From NCBI RefSeq assembly GCF_900230195.1, contig NZ_OCNE01000008.1, positions 182,314-246,313 of the forward strand: a stretch of DNA of 64,000 nucleotides, given 5' to 3'. The notes beneath the pieces were generated by a model. It searched no databases, was not told the origin of the DNA, and saw only the letters and a program-made list of their open reading frames with translations. A program made the translations under genes and the position numbers. Below, one piece after another: positions 1 through 8,606 of the stretch; the stretch's first letter is position 1; each line of letters begins with the position of its first letter. This DNA is from Streptomyces zhaozhouensis (GTDB lineage Bacteria; Actinomycetota; Actinomycetes; Streptomycetales; Streptomycetaceae).

Positions 1-815
1 AGCACGGCGCGACCCGCGTGCTGGCCGCCGACGCCCCCGAGTTCGCCGACTACCTGGTGGCCCCGAAGGTCGACGCCCTGCGGGCCGCCGTCGACGCCGT
101 CTCACCGGCGGTCGTGCTGGTCTCCTCCTCGCCCGAGGGCAAGGAGATCGCCGCCCGCCTCGCGCTGCGCACCGACTCCGGTCTGCTGACCGACGCCGTC
201 GACATCACCGCGGGCGACGAGGGCCCGGTGGTCAGCCAGTCGGTCTTCGCCGCCGCCTACACCACCACCTCGCGCGTCACCCAGGGCACCCCGGTGATCA
301 CCGTCAAGCCCAACGCGGTGACCCCCGAGCCCGCCCAGGCCGCCGGCACCGTCGAGGAGCTGTCGGTCTCCTTCGGCCCGCTGGCCACCGGCACCCGGGT
401 GGTCTCCCGCACCCCGCGCGAGTCGACCGGGCGCCCCGAGCTCACCGAGGCCGCGATCGTGGTCTCCGGCGGACGCGGCGTCAACGGCGCGGAGAACTTC
501 GCGCTGATCGAGGCCCTCGCCGACTCCCTCGGCGGCGCGGTCGGCGCCTCGCGCGCGGCGGTGGACGCGGGCTGGTACCCGCACTCCCACCAGGTGGGGC
601 AGACCGGCAAGACGGTCTCCCCGCAGCTGTACGTGGCCGCCGGCATCTCCGGCGCGATCCAGCACCGGGCCGGTATGCAGACCTCGAAGACCATCGTGGC
701 GATCAACAAGGACTCCGACGCCCCGATCTTCGAGCTGGTCGACTACGGCGTCGTCGGCGACCTCTTCGAGGTGGTGCCGGCCCTCACCGAGCAGGTCAAC
801 ACCCGCAAGGGCTGA
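1..815 (+). CDS. etfA: electron transfer flavoprotein alpha subunit, 5' end cut by the window
   Basis: The open frame enters from the left edge and reads to a stop at 815, so only the C-terminal part (about 270 residues) is visible. The C-terminal half carries the EtfA/FixB FAD-binding signature: a GGRGVNG start, then [41 protein letters not shown], and an INKD...[13 protein letters not shown] tail. EtfA holds FAD and passes electrons from acyl-CoA dehydrogenases to the membrane ETF dehydrogenase; its partner EtfB is expected just upstream, outside the window. The family assignment is seen in the sequence; the pathway role is family knowledge. Confidence 0.93.
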   Translation, partial: HGATRVLAADAPEFADYLVAPKVDALRAAVDAVSPAVVLVSSSPEGKEIAARLALRTDSGLLTDAVDITAGDEGPVVSQSVFAAAYTTTSRVTQGTPVITVKPNAVTPEPAQAAGTVEELSVSFGPLATGTRVVSRTPRESTGRPELTEAAIVVSGGRGVNGAENFALIEALADSLGGAVGASRAAVDAGWYPHSHQVGQTGKTVSPQLYVAAGISGAIQHRAGMQTSKTIVAINKDSDAPIFELVDYGVVGDLFEVVPALTEQVNTRKG

Positions 816-870
816 GGCCGTTCGACCGCGGCGGCGTCCGTGCCCGCGGGGGCCGGCGCCGCCGCGGCCG

Positions 871-1098
871 TCAGGTGGCCGGGGCGGGCGTCGCGGCCAC
901 GACCGGTCGCCTTCGTCGCAGACGCGACCGCAGCCGTCGCCGGCCGGAGCCCGAGCGCGCCGGCTCGGGCTCCGGCGCGCCGCCGCGCCCGGCGCGCCTG
1001 TCCGCCTCCAGGTCCGAGACGACCGGCGGCGGGCCGCTGCCCGTGTCCTCGTTCCACTGCTCCATCGCCAACGCGGCCAGCAGGTGGTGGTACTCCAT
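871..1098 (-). CDS. small hypothetical protein, arginine-rich C-terminus
   Basis: A 75-residue frame starts at an ATG preceded by a strong GGAGGAG site eight bases upstream, which is why I accept it. The N-terminus reads MEYHHLLAALAMEQWNEDTGSG, and the C-terminal third is rich in Arg, Pro and Ala. There is no signal peptide or membrane segment and I do not recognise the family. It converges with etfA across about 55 bases. It is probably a lineage-specific small protein of unknown role. Confidence 0.5.
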   Translation of the reverse strand: MEYHHLLAALAMEQWNEDTGSGPPPVVSDLEADRRAGRGGAPEPEPARSGSGRRRLRSRLRRRRPVVAATPAPAT

Positions 1099-1329
1099 GA
1101 TCCGTCTCCTCCGCTCCGGGACCGGCGGAACCCTCCGCCGTGACACCAGCCTCGGCGACCGCGTTTACGGCGCCTTTGCCCGGTGATCAACCCTCCGTGA
1201 CGACACGTCGTCGCCGGATGAACACGGCATGACACGGCGTGCCACGGCGTGACCCGGGTCACCGCGCGCCCGCCCCCCGCGACGGGACGCCGGGGCGACG
1301 TGCGGAACGCCGACCACGGAAGGGGCCCC

Positions 1330-2613
1330 ATGACCCGCGAAGCCGCCCGCAGCCTGCCGCCCGCCCTCCCCGCCGCGCTCGACCGCCAACTGGCCGACGT
1401 CGACGCCGAACTGGCCCGCCGCTACCCCGGCGACCCCGGCACCCGGCAGCCGGTGCACACCGTCTACGTGCCGGCCGACCGCCACACCGCCACCACCCCC
1501 GCCGAGTGGGGGGCCGCCGCGCTGGAACTGCTCGACCAGCACGCCCCCGACGCCGGCGCGTTCGCCGCCGCCCTCGGCACGGCGGTGCCGGACCCCGAGG
1601 ACCTCTACGCCCGGGTGCGCGCCAAGCTCGCCGTCGAGCCCGTCGAGGACCTGCGCCTCGACTTCGAGGACGGCTTCGCCCCCCGCCCGGACGCCGAGGA
1701 GGACGCCGTCGCCGCCGAGGCCGCGGCCCGGGTCGCCGCCGCGTCCGCGCGGGGCGCGGGCCCGCCGTTCGTCGGCATCCGGTGCCAGAGCATGGAGGCG
1801 CCCGTCCGCGACCGCGCCTGCCGCACCTTGGACGTCTTCCTCACCGCGCTCCTGGCCCACGGCCCGCTGCCCGAGGGGCTGCGGCTCACCCTCCCGAAGG
1901 TGAGCCACCCCCGGCAGGTGACCGCCATGGTCCGGCTGTGCGAGGCGCTGGAGCGGGCCTGCGGACTGCCGGAGCGCCGCCTGCGGTTCGAGATCCAGAT
2001 CGAGACGCCGGCGGCCGTCCTCGGCCCCGACGGCACGGCCACCGTCGCCCGGTTCGTCGACCACGGCGAGGGCCGCGTCGACGGGCTGCACTACGGCACG
2101 TTCGACTACAGCGCGGCGCTCGGCATCAGCGCCGCCCACCAGGCGCCCGACCACCCCGCCGCCGACCACGCCAAGGCCGTGATGCAACTGGCCGCCGCCG
2201 GCACCGGGGTGCGGCTGTCCGACGGCTCGACCCAGGTGCTGCCCGTCGGGTCCGCCGCACGGGTCCTGGCCGCCTGGCGGCTGCACCACCGCCTGGTCAC
2301 CCGCGCCCTGGCCCGCGGCTACTACCAGGGCTGGGACATGCACCCCGGCCACCTGCCCACCCGCTACGCCGCCGGCTACGCCTTCTACCGCGCCGGCCTC
2401 GACGAGGCGGCGGGCCGGCTCGCCGACTACGTGGCCGGCACGCGGGGCGCGACGCTCGACGAGCCGGCGACCGCGCGGGCCCTGGCCGGTTTCCTGCTGC
2501 GCGGACTGCGCTGTGGGGCGTTCACCGAGGACGAGGTGCACGGGCGCACCGGGCTCACCGCGGGGCGCCTGACGGAGTACGCCGCGCCCCGGCCTGCCCC
2601 CGGCGGGCGCTGA
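1330..2613 (+). CDS. HpcH/HpaI aldolase-citrate lyase-like protein (DUF6986 type)
   Basis: A 427-residue protein. I chose the ATG at 1330 (MTREAARSL) because GGAAGGGG lies just upstream; the earlier in-frame GTG only adds a Pro/Arg tail unlike protein. Features of the citrate-lyase-beta/HpcH TIM-barrel fold are visible: an acidic DFEDGF block near residue 111, a LPKVSHPRQV strand, RFEIQIETPAAVL, and GLHYGTFDYSAALGI. Family enzymes bind a divalent metal and cleave or condense 2-oxoacid/acyl-CoA substrates; the actual substrate is unknown. A ROK kinase follows 43 bp later on the same strand. DUF6986 is named from memory of the family. Confidence 0.72.
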   Translation: MTREAARSLPPALPAALDRQLADVDAELARRYPGDPGTRQPVHTVYVPADRHTATTPAEWGAAALELLDQHAPDAGAFAAALGTAVPDPEDLYARVRAKLAVEPVEDLRLDFEDGFAPRPDAEEDAVAAEAAARVAAASARGAGPPFVGIRCQSMEAPVRDRACRTLDVFLTALLAHGPLPEGLRLTLPKVSHPRQVTAMVRLCEALERACGLPERRLRFEIQIETPAAVLGPDGTATVARFVDHGEGRVDGLHYGTFDYSAALGISAAHQAPDHPAADHAKAVMQLAAAGTGVRLSDGSTQVLPVGSAARVLAAWRLHHRLVTRALARGYYQGWDMHPGHLPTRYAAGYAFYRAGLDEAAGRLADYVAGTRGATLDEPATARALAGFLLRGLRCGAFTEDEVHGRTGLTAGRLTEYAAPRPAPGGR

Positions 2614-2656
2614 GCGGACTGGACAACCGTGCTCCCACAGACCAGGCTTTCCGCTC

Positions 2657-3622
2657 ATGACCACTGATCTTGTCGCCGCCGTGGACATCGGCGGCACCAA
2701 AATCGCCGGGGCCCTGGTGACCGGCGAGGGGGAACTGCTCCACCGCGCGCAACGCCCCACCCCGGCCCGCGAGTCGGCGGCGGCCGTGCTGCGCGCGGTG
2801 ACCGACGTGGTCACCCGCCTCACCGAGAGCGGTGACTGGTCTCGGGTGCGGGCGCTGGGCATCGGCAGCGCAGGACCGCTGGACGCCAGGCTCGGCTCGG
2901 TCAGTCCGGTCAACATCCCGGTCTGGCGCGACTTCCCCCTCGTCGAGGGCGTGCGGGGGGTGGTCGGCGAACTGCCCGTCACCCTGGTCGGGGACGGCGC
3001 CGCCATCGCCGCAGGCGAGCACTGGCGCGGCGCGGCCAGGGGCCGGCGGAACGCGCTCTGCATGGTGGTCTCCACCGGCGTCGGCGGCGGCCTGATCGTG
3101 GACGACCGGCTCTACGCCGGCCCCACGGGCAACGCCGGCCACATCGGTCACATCAGCGTGGATTTCAACGGCGACCTCTGCCCCTGCGGCGGGCGCGGCT
3201 GCGTGGAGCGGATCGCCAGCGGCACCAACATCGCCCGCTACGCCCTGGCCGCCGGCTGGCGCCCCGCCGACCAGGGCGGGGACGCGACCACGGCGGGGGT
3301 GGCGGCGGCCGCGGCGGCCGGCGACCCGGTGGCGCGGGAGGCGTTCGACCGTTCGGCCCGCGCGCTGGCCGCCGGGATCGCGGCCACCGCCACCCTGGTC
3401 GAGCTGGAGACGGTGGTGATCGGCGGCGGCGTGAGCCAGGCGGGGGAGGTGCTGTTCGCCCCGGTGCGGCGGGCGCTGGCCGAGTACGCCACGCTGCCCT
3501 ACGTCCAGGGGATCGACGTGGTGCCCGCCCAACTGGGCACGGACGCGGGGCTGGTGGGCGCGGCGGCGGCGAGCTGGCGGGAGAGCGGGACGTTTTTGTC
3601 CCGGGGTGAAGCGGGCAACTGA
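2657..3622 (+). CDS. ROK family sugar kinase (glucokinase-like)
   Basis: A 321-residue cytoplasmic kinase without the N-terminal winged helix of ROK repressors. The phosphate-binding DIGGTKIAGAL motif is at residues 10-20, the STGVGGGLIVD motif is central, and the zinc-binding CPCGGRGCVE motif begins near residue 175. The length is normal for a stand-alone ROK kinase that phosphorylates glucose or an N-acetyl amino sugar with ATP; the sequence does not tell which. It follows the aldolase-like gene by 43 bp and precedes the kinase-Nudix gene by 26 bp, so co-transcription is plausible. Confidence 0.85.
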   Translation: MTTDLVAAVDIGGTKIAGALVTGEGELLHRAQRPTPARESAAAVLRAVTDVVTRLTESGDWSRVRALGIGSAGPLDARLGSVSPVNIPVWRDFPLVEGVRGVVGELPVTLVGDGAAIAAGEHWRGAARGRRNALCMVVSTGVGGGLIVDDRLYAGPTGNAGHIGHISVDFNGDLCPCGGRGCVERIASGTNIARYALAAGWRPADQGGDATTAGVAAAAAAGDPVAREAFDRSARALAAGIAATATLVELETVVIGGGVSQAGEVLFAPVRRALAEYATLPYVQGIDVVPAQLGTDAGLVGAAAASWRESGTFLSRGEAGN

Positions 3623-3648
3623 CACCTGGACAAAGAAGGAGGGGGTTC

Positions 3649-4671
3649 GTGATCATCTGGCTCAACGGCGCGTTCGGTGCCGGCAAGACCACGGCCGCGC
3701 ACGAACTGCTCCATCTGCTGCCGGGCAGCACCCTGTTCGAGCCGGAGCGGATCGGCGACCAGCTGCGCGGGATGCTCCCCAAGGAGCGGCTCGCCGAGGT
3801 CGACGACTACCAGGACCTGCCCTCCTGGCGGAGCCTCGTGGTGGACACGGCCTCGGCGCTCCTCGCGGAGCTGCCGGGGCCGTTGATCACGCCGATGAGC
3901 CTGCTGAGCCAGGCGTACCGGGACGAGATCTTCGGCGGGCTCGCCGCCCGCCGCATCCCGGTGCGGCACTTCCTGCTCCAGACGGAAGAAACGTTTCTGC
4001 GGGCGCGGATAGACCAGCGGGCCGCCGTCGACGGCGACGCGGTCCGCGCCCGCTGCCTCGACCGGCTCGCGCAGTACGACGCGGCCCTCTCCTGGCTGAC
4101 CGGCGACGCCCACCCGGTCGCCGCCTCCGAGCTGACCCCGCGGCAGACCGCCGAGGCCCTCGCCGACGGCGTGCGCAGCGGCGCCGGCGCCTGCCCCATC
4201 GTGCAGACCGCGCCGCCCCGCGCCGAGACCCTGGCCGCCGGGGTGCTCTTCTTCGACGAACGCGGCCGGGTGCTGCTCGTCGACCCCACCTACAAGCCGG
4301 GCTGGGAGTTCCCCGGCGGCGTCGTCGAGTCGGGGGAGGCCCCCACCCTGGCGGCCGCCCGCGAGATCGTCGAGGAGCTCGGCCTGACCCTGGACAAGGA
4401 GCCCACGCCGCTGGTCGTCGACTGGGAACCGCCCAGGGCGCGCGGCTTCGGTGGCGTCCGGCTGCTCTTCGACGGCGGCGTGCTGCCCGCGGAACGGCTG
4501 GCGGGGCTGCTGCTGCCGCCCGAAGAACTCCGCGCCTGGCGCCTGGTCACCGAGGCCGAGGCCGAACAGCTTCTCGACGCCCGCCGGTTCGCCCGGCTCC
4601 GCGCCGCGCTGCGCGCCCGCGCCCAGGGGAGCCCCCTCTACCTGGAACGCGGTCACCCGATCGGCGCCTGA
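3649..4671 (+). CDS. P-loop kinase-like domain fused to a Nudix hydrolase
   Basis: 340 residues starting at a GTG behind AAGGAGGG. Residues 1-180 form a small-molecule-kinase-like P-loop domain: MIIWLNGAFGAGKTT gives the Walker A at 7-15, with an RxRxDQR-like arginine stretch later. Residues 200-340 are a Nudix domain with an intact box from about residue 223 (GGVVESGE...REIVEELGL, matching Gx5Ex7REUxEExGU). Tuberculostearate- or tunicamycin-resistance-type ATPases share the N-terminal motif. The Nudix half should hydrolyse a nucleoside diphosphate linked to another moiety. The substrate is unknown; coupled phosphorylation and pyrophosphate cleavage on one chain is an inference. Confidence 0.78.
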   Translation: MIIWLNGAFGAGKTTAAHELLHLLPGSTLFEPERIGDQLRGMLPKERLAEVDDYQDLPSWRSLVVDTASALLAELPGPLITPMSLLSQAYRDEIFGGLAARRIPVRHFLLQTEETFLRARIDQRAAVDGDAVRARCLDRLAQYDAALSWLTGDAHPVAASELTPRQTAEALADGVRSGAGACPIVQTAPPRAETLAAGVLFFDERGRVLLVDPTYKPGWEFPGGVVESGEAPTLAAAREIVEELGLTLDKEPTPLVVDWEPPRARGFGGVRLLFDGGVLPAERLAGLLLPPEELRAWRLVTEAEAEQLLDARRFARLRAALRARAQGSPLYLERGHPIGA

Positions 4672-4780
4672 CCCGATCGGCGCCCCGGGGAGCCCACCGG
4701 AATCGCGCGCCCGGCCGGGCCGCCCTAGCGTGGGGGCGACGGCCCCGGACCAGCGGGGAGGACTCCCACGGGCGGTGACC

Positions 4781-5461
4781 ATGCGTCTCGGCGAGCACCG
4801 GCCCGTCGCGCGCCGGCCGGAAGAACCCTGCCCCGAGGAGACCTTGGGCTGGGGCACCCGCGCCGCCTTCGGCCTGATGGCCGGCACCGTCGCCCTGGGG
4901 CTGACCATGATGGCCGGCGCCGTGGCCGCCCCCGACGAGGGCCCGCCCCGGCCCGCCCCCGGCGCCGCCAGCGCCCCGCCCACGGGCGCCGGCCCCGCGC
5001 CGCTGGCCCGGGCCGAACCGACCTGGGTCACCATCCCCGCCATCGGCGTCGACGCGCCCCTGACCTCCGTCGGCCTCGACCCCGAGGGCTGGGTCGACGC
5101 CCCGCCGCAGGAGGTCGACAACCTCGCGGGCTGGTTCCGCGACGCCGCCGCCCCCGGCGCCGCTGGCACCGCCGTCCTCGTCGGGCACGTCGACAACGCC
5201 TCGGGCCCCGCCGTCTTCTACGGGCTGGGCGAACTGGCCCCCGGCGACACCGTGCACGTGGTCCGCGAGGACGGCGTCGAGGTGACCTTCACCGTCTACG
5301 AGACCGCCGTCTACGCCAAGGACCAACTCCCCGAGCGCGTCTACCGCGACACCGACCGGCCGGAGCTGCGGATCCTCACCTGCGGCGGCAGCTTCGAGCC
5401 CGAGACCGGCGGCTACCGCGACAACGTCGTGGTCTACGCGACGCTCACCGGCGCCGAGTGA
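4781..5461 (+). CDS. class F sortase
   Basis: 226 residues. An N-terminal cytoplasmic stretch is followed by a hydrophobic segment (about 26-48, AAFGLMAGTVALGLTMMAGAV), a Pro/Ala linker and a sortase beta-barrel. The catalytic set is visible: His in GHVDN near 136, Cys in LRILTCGG near 201, and Arg in GGYRDNVVVYA near 213. Class F sortases are the common small sortases of Actinobacteria and sit in the membrane with the barrel outside. A GTG six bases upstream is an alternative start. The gene is 189 bp upstream of a secreted, tail-anchored protein that could be its substrate, although that protein lacks a classic LPXTG. Confidence 0.88.
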   Translation: MRLGEHRPVARRPEEPCPEETLGWGTRAAFGLMAGTVALGLTMMAGAVAAPDEGPPRPAPGAASAPPTGAGPAPLARAEPTWVTIPAIGVDAPLTSVGLDPEGWVDAPPQEVDNLAGWFRDAAAPGAAGTAVLVGHVDNASGPAVFYGLGELAPGDTVHVVREDGVEVTFTVYETAVYAKDQLPERVYRDTDRPELRILTCGGSFEPETGGYRDNVVVYATLTGAE

Positions 5462-5650
5462 CGCGAACGGAGCCGGACGCTCACCCGTTCGCCTCCGCTG
5501 GGGTGTTGCCCCCCACGCACCGTGGTTAGGTCGGACCAGACGAGGGGGAACGCCCCGTATTCGGCGCATTCGTGACAGTCCCCCGGCTGTCGCCGCGACG
5601 GCCCCCGTGACGAGAACCCGAGGCAGAACCCGCGACAAAGGAGTCCCCCG

Positions 5651-6202
5651 ATGAGCACAGTACGGACCGCGCTGGCCGCCGCCGGGCTCGGCGTCACCCT
5701 CACCCTGACCGCCGCGCCGGCCGCCCACGCGGTCGACGACGCGGCGCCCGCCCAGGGCGTCGACTTCGGCTACAGCGTCTCGCCCGGCACGGTCCGCCCC
5801 GGCGGCGCCGTCGACCTCACCGTCACCGGCTGCACCGACTTCGAGGCCACCGCCGAGTCGCCCGTCTTCGACCGCGTCGTCCTCGGGATGCCAGGCGAAC
5901 TCCAGAGCGCCCGCACGACCGTCGACACCGACGCCCGCCGCGGCGCCCAGTACGACGTGGTCTTCTCCTGCGGCAACAGGACCGCCACCGCCCGGCTGAC
6001 CATCGCGGCGGCCACGGCGACGCCCGCGCCCAGCGCGACCCCGACCGCGACCTCGACGACCAAGCCCAGCCTCGGCGCCCAGGCCGGCGTCGGCGGCACG
6101 CAGTCCGGGCTCGCGCCCATGCTGCTGGCCGGCGCCGGGCTCACCGTCGCCTCCGTCGCCGGCGGCGCGATGCTCGTGCGCCGCCGCGCCTCCCGCCACT
6201 GA
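5651..6202 (+). CDS. secreted protein with C-terminal membrane anchor
   Basis: 183 residues behind AAAGGAG. The N-terminus is a Sec signal peptide (charged start, hydrophobic core, cleavage predicted after AHA near residue 27). A compact beta-type domain of about 90 residues contains two cysteines (VTGC and VFSCGN) that could form a disulfide. A Thr/Ala/Pro wall-spanning stretch follows, then a hydrophobic segment and an RRRASRH stop-transfer tail. That layout resembles sortase substrates, but I see no LPXTG-like pentapeptide. The sortase gene immediately upstream makes surface display likely; function is unknown. Confidence 0.75.
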   Translation: MSTVRTALAAAGLGVTLTLTAAPAAHAVDDAAPAQGVDFGYSVSPGTVRPGGAVDLTVTGCTDFEATAESPVFDRVVLGMPGELQSARTTVDTDARRGAQYDVVFSCGNRTATARLTIAAATATPAPSATPTATSTTKPSLGAQAGVGGTQSGLAPMLLAGAGLTVASVAGGAMLVRRRASRH

Positions 6203-6739
6203 GCCCGGTGCGACAGGCGCGTGCGGATCGCGGGTCCGGCGCGTGCCGTCGTCGGCGTCCTCGCGCTGGTCGCGAGCGGCGGTCCGGGGTGTGGATCGTC
6301 TGGCGGGGCGGGGTGGTCTCCCGCTCCGCCGTCGCGGGTGGTGTCCCCGCGCTCCGGCGCGGGGACGGACCCCGGGGGCGGGAGCGGTTCAGCCCCTGAC
6401 GCGTGGGGTCGGACGGGCTCGAAGAGCGGCTGGTCACGCGGTCGCCGGAGGCGCGGCGGGCCGGCGGGCCGCGGCCGGGCGTGACCGGCGGGCCCCGGCG
6501 GCTGTTGAGCGGGGTGGGCAGCGGGGCAAACGAGACCGTCGAAGGATCTGACGGTCCATGGGCCGTCAGCGACGCCCTCGGGCCGGCCCACCCGGTCCGA
6601 GGACGCGCGTCCGGGGAGTCCGCGCGGTCCGTCCGCGTACGTGACCCGGTCGGTCGACCTCGCCGACGGCGTGGGTGCCGGTCGGTCAGCCGGTGCGAGG
6701 CGGACGCACCGGGCAGGCGAGGCGGCCGCGACGACGGAC
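6203..6739. other. 537-bp intergenic region, no gene found
   Basis: No frame here has protein-like composition with a credible start; long open frames on both strands are GC-driven. The only structure I noticed is an imperfect 22-bp palindrome at about 6549-6570 (arms CTGACGG/CCGTCAG around CCATGG). Its role is unknown. Confidence 0.5.
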
Positions 6740-7156
6740 TCAGGTGGGCGGGGCGAGCATCTCCGTGAGGATGCGCCGCAGTTCGGTGCGGTCCCGCGGA
6801 GTGATCCTCGCCAGTCTGCGGTCGTACTCCGCGGCGAGCGCCGCCAGCGCTCGGTCCCGCGCCCGTGTGCCGTCATCGGTGAGTACGAGCCGGTGCCGCC
6901 GCAGATCGACATCGTCGATCTCCCGCCGGATGAACCCCTTGGCGGCGAGGTTGCGGACATAGACCGTGACACTCGCCCTGGGGAGCAGCAGCGCTGTCGC
7001 GATCTCGGCCGGGTAGGGCGACCCCTCCACTTCGGCCAGGACGAGGAACTCCTTGGTCTCCAACCCGAGATCAGCCAGCTCCCGCGTGCAGGCGTCCATC
7101 ACGACACTCAGCAGCCGCTGGTTCAGCGTCCACAGCTGCGCCCCGTCGACGGTCAT
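6740..7156 (-). CDS. MarR family transcriptional regulator
   Basis: 138 residues, starting at MTVDGAQLWTLNQRLL. A central winged helix-turn-helix is visible (YPAEIATALLLPRASVTVYVRNLAAKGFIRREIDDVDLRRHRLVLTDDG), including the DxRxxxLxLTxxG wing typical of MarR. The C-terminal helix (RDRTELRRILTEMLAP) is the dimerisation arm. It is divergent from the hydrolase gene at 7271 with 114 bp between, so it most likely controls that gene and itself. The ligand cannot be inferred. Confidence 0.88.
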   Translation of the reverse strand: MTVDGAQLWTLNQRLLSVVMDACTRELADLGLETKEFLVLAEVEGSPYPAEIATALLLPRASVTVYVRNLAAKGFIRREIDDVDLRRHRLVLTDDGTRARDRALAALAAEYDRRLARITPRDRTELRRILTEMLAPPT

Positions 7157-7181
7157 GCGAGCCCCTGTCTCCGATCCAAGA

Positions 7182-7213
7182 GGTACAATTCTGTATTGGT
7201 TGCAAGGTGTACC
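7182..7213. promoter_or_regulatory. candidate MarR operator in a divergent promoter region
   Basis: GGTACA at 7182-7187 and TGTACC at 7208-7213 are inverted, and TACA-ATTC-TGTA sits inside the left copy. The segment is clearly more AT-rich than its surroundings and lies between the divergent MarR and hydrolase starts. Operator function is inferred. Confidence 0.35.
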
Positions 7214-7270
7214 AGTGCTGGTCTCGTACTGGACGCCCACGGAACGATAACCTCACGAAGGGCCTCATCC

Positions 7271-8185
7271 ATGCTTCGGCGCCTCACGATCCCGCGCGGA
7301 CCGATCGAGCTCGCGGCCGACCTGCACCTCCCCGACGACTCCGATGGCGCCGCGCCACTGCGCGCCGTGGTGCTCTCCACCCCCGGTAGCAGCGTGAAGG
7401 GGCAGATCGGCGCCGGCTACGCGTCCCGCCTCGCCGCCCGCGGCATCGCCGCGCTCGTCTTCGACCCCGCCCACCAGGGGCAGAGCGGGGGCGAGCCGCG
7501 CGACCTCGAGGACCCTTACCGCCGCGGCGAGGACATCTCGTACGCCGTCGACACGCTCACCACGACCCCCGGTGTCGACCCGCGACGCATCGGTGTTCTC
7601 GGCATCTGCGCGGGCGGCGGCTACGCCGTGCACACCGCCCGCACCGACCACCGCATCAAAGCGGTCGGCACGGTCGTCCCCGGGGACATGGGCACCTCGT
7701 TCCGCGGCTTCCAGCCCGAGGGCCCGGTCGCCGCACTGGACGCCCTCGCCGACGCGCGCGTCGAGGAGTGCCGCTCGGGGGAGCTCACCCGTGTGAACTG
7801 GCTGCCCGACACCCTGGAGGAGGCCGCGGCTGCCGGTCTGACCGACATCGACACCCTCCAGGCGATCACCTATTACCGCACCGAGCGCGGCGGCGACGAA
7901 CACTCCACCAACCGCCGCCTGTCGCGCGGCGACTCACTCCTGCTGGGCTACGACGCGTTCCACCTGGTCGACCAGCTCCTGACCCAGCCGCTCCAGGTCA
8001 TCCTCGCCGGCCGCGTCGGCGACACCGGCACCTACGACGCCGGCATGAGGCTGTGGGAGATGGCCCCCAACCCGGTCGACCTCATGGTGGTCGACGGCGC
8101 CGGGCACTACGAGATGTACGACGAACCCGAGTACGTCGACGCCGCCGTCGACCGGTTGACCACCTTCTACCTCAATCACCTGTAG
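7271..8185 (+). CDS. alpha/beta hydrolase with a cysteine nucleophile elbow
   Basis: 304 residues. The fold is of the dienelactone-hydrolase/YcjY type: VVLSTPGSSVKGQ, then FDPAHQGQSGGEPRDLEDP, then the nucleophile elbow GICAGGGYA with Cys near residue 113 instead of Ser. The acid is likely in LAGRVGDTGTYD and the histidine in DGAGHYEMYDEPEYV. Cys elbows are known in dienelactone hydrolases, which open cyclic esters. It is divergent from a MarR regulator that probably represses it. Its 3' end overlaps the convergent ArsR gene by 14 bp. The substrate is unknown. Confidence 0.82.
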   Translation: MLRRLTIPRGPIELAADLHLPDDSDGAAPLRAVVLSTPGSSVKGQIGAGYASRLAARGIAALVFDPAHQGQSGGEPRDLEDPYRRGEDISYAVDTLTTTPGVDPRRIGVLGICAGGGYAVHTARTDHRIKAVGTVVPGDMGTSFRGFQPEGPVAALDALADARVEECRSGELTRVNWLPDTLEEAAAAGLTDIDTLQAITYYRTERGGDEHSTNRRLSRGDSLLLGYDAFHLVDQLLTQPLQVILAGRVGDTGTYDAGMRLWEMAPNPVDLMVVDGAGHYEMYDEPEYVDAAVDRLTTFYLNHL

Positions 8186-8516
8186 CTCGGTCGAGTCGGC
8201 GTACGGACTCCGCCTCCAGGAGGGCGAGCAGTCCGGGGAATCTCCTCTCGACGTCGGCGCGACGCAGCCGGATGCCCTTGCGGTTGCCGTAGTCGATCTC
8301 GTCGATGAGTCCGGCCTCGCGCAGGACCCGGAAGTGGTGGGTCTGGGTCTGCTTCGAGATCGGAAGGTCGAACGAGTGGCAGCCCCGCTCGCTGTCGCCG
8401 CGGTCGGCGGCCAACTCCACCATCACCGCGCGGCGGTGCTCGTCGGCGAGAGCGCGCAGGACCGCCCCCAGTTCGAGCGCGTCGGCCTCCGGGTCCGTCC
8501 GGTGTGTCCCGGCCAT
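8172..8516 (-). CDS. ArsR family transcriptional regulator
   Basis: 114 residues with the ArsR/SmtB winged helix: VLRALADEHRRAVMVELAADRG, then FDLPISKQTQTHHFRVLREAGLIDEIDYGNRKGIRLRRADVERRFPGL. There is a lone Cys (RGCHSFD) and no CxC metal motif in the recognition helix, so metal sensing is unlikely. It is divergent from the FAD monooxygenase at 8607, with two perfect operator-like palindromes between them. That arrangement fits autoregulation plus repression of the monooxygenase. Confidence 0.88.
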   Translation of the reverse strand: MAGTHRTDPEADALELGAVLRALADEHRRAVMVELAADRGDSERGCHSFDLPISKQTQTHHFRVLREAGLIDEIDYGNRKGIRLRRADVERRFPGLLALLEAESVRRLDRATGD

Positions 8517-8530
8517 GTGGCACCCCCTTC

Positions 8531-8552
8531 AGGTACGACTTGCATCGTACCT
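8531..8552. promoter_or_regulatory. palindromic operator, copy 1 (ArsR-monooxygenase spacer)
   Basis: Perfect inverted repeat AGGTACGA-N6-TCGTACCT, 22 bp, close to the ArsR start. An identical-arm copy lies 40 bp away centre to centre. It is the likely binding site of the adjacent ArsR regulator. Confidence 0.75.
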
Positions 8553-8570
8553 GAAGACTGTGCTCCCCTT

Positions 8571-8592
8571 AGGTACGATATTTTTCGTACCT
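8571..8592. promoter_or_regulatory. palindromic operator, copy 2 (ArsR-monooxygenase spacer)
   Basis: The same arms AGGTACGA and TCGTACCT around an AT-rich spacer, ending 14 bp before the monooxygenase start. Binding here would block initiation of that gene directly. The 40-bp spacing (about four helical turns) puts both sites on one face of the DNA. Confidence 0.75.
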
Positions 8593-8606
8593 GAGAGGTC
8601 GCCATC

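Noticed and set aside
1165..3075. A 636-codon minus-strand frame over the aldolase and ROK genes
   Set aside because: Antisense shadow; both plus-strand genes have clear family motifs.
6549..6570. Imperfect palindrome around CCATGG as an operator
   Set aside because: One mismatch in the arms and no gene start near enough to support a regulatory role.
5770..6972. A 400-codon minus-strand frame over the secreted protein and the gap after it
   Set aside because: Ser/Arg/Pro-rich shadow, partly antisense to a clear secreted protein; no start site.
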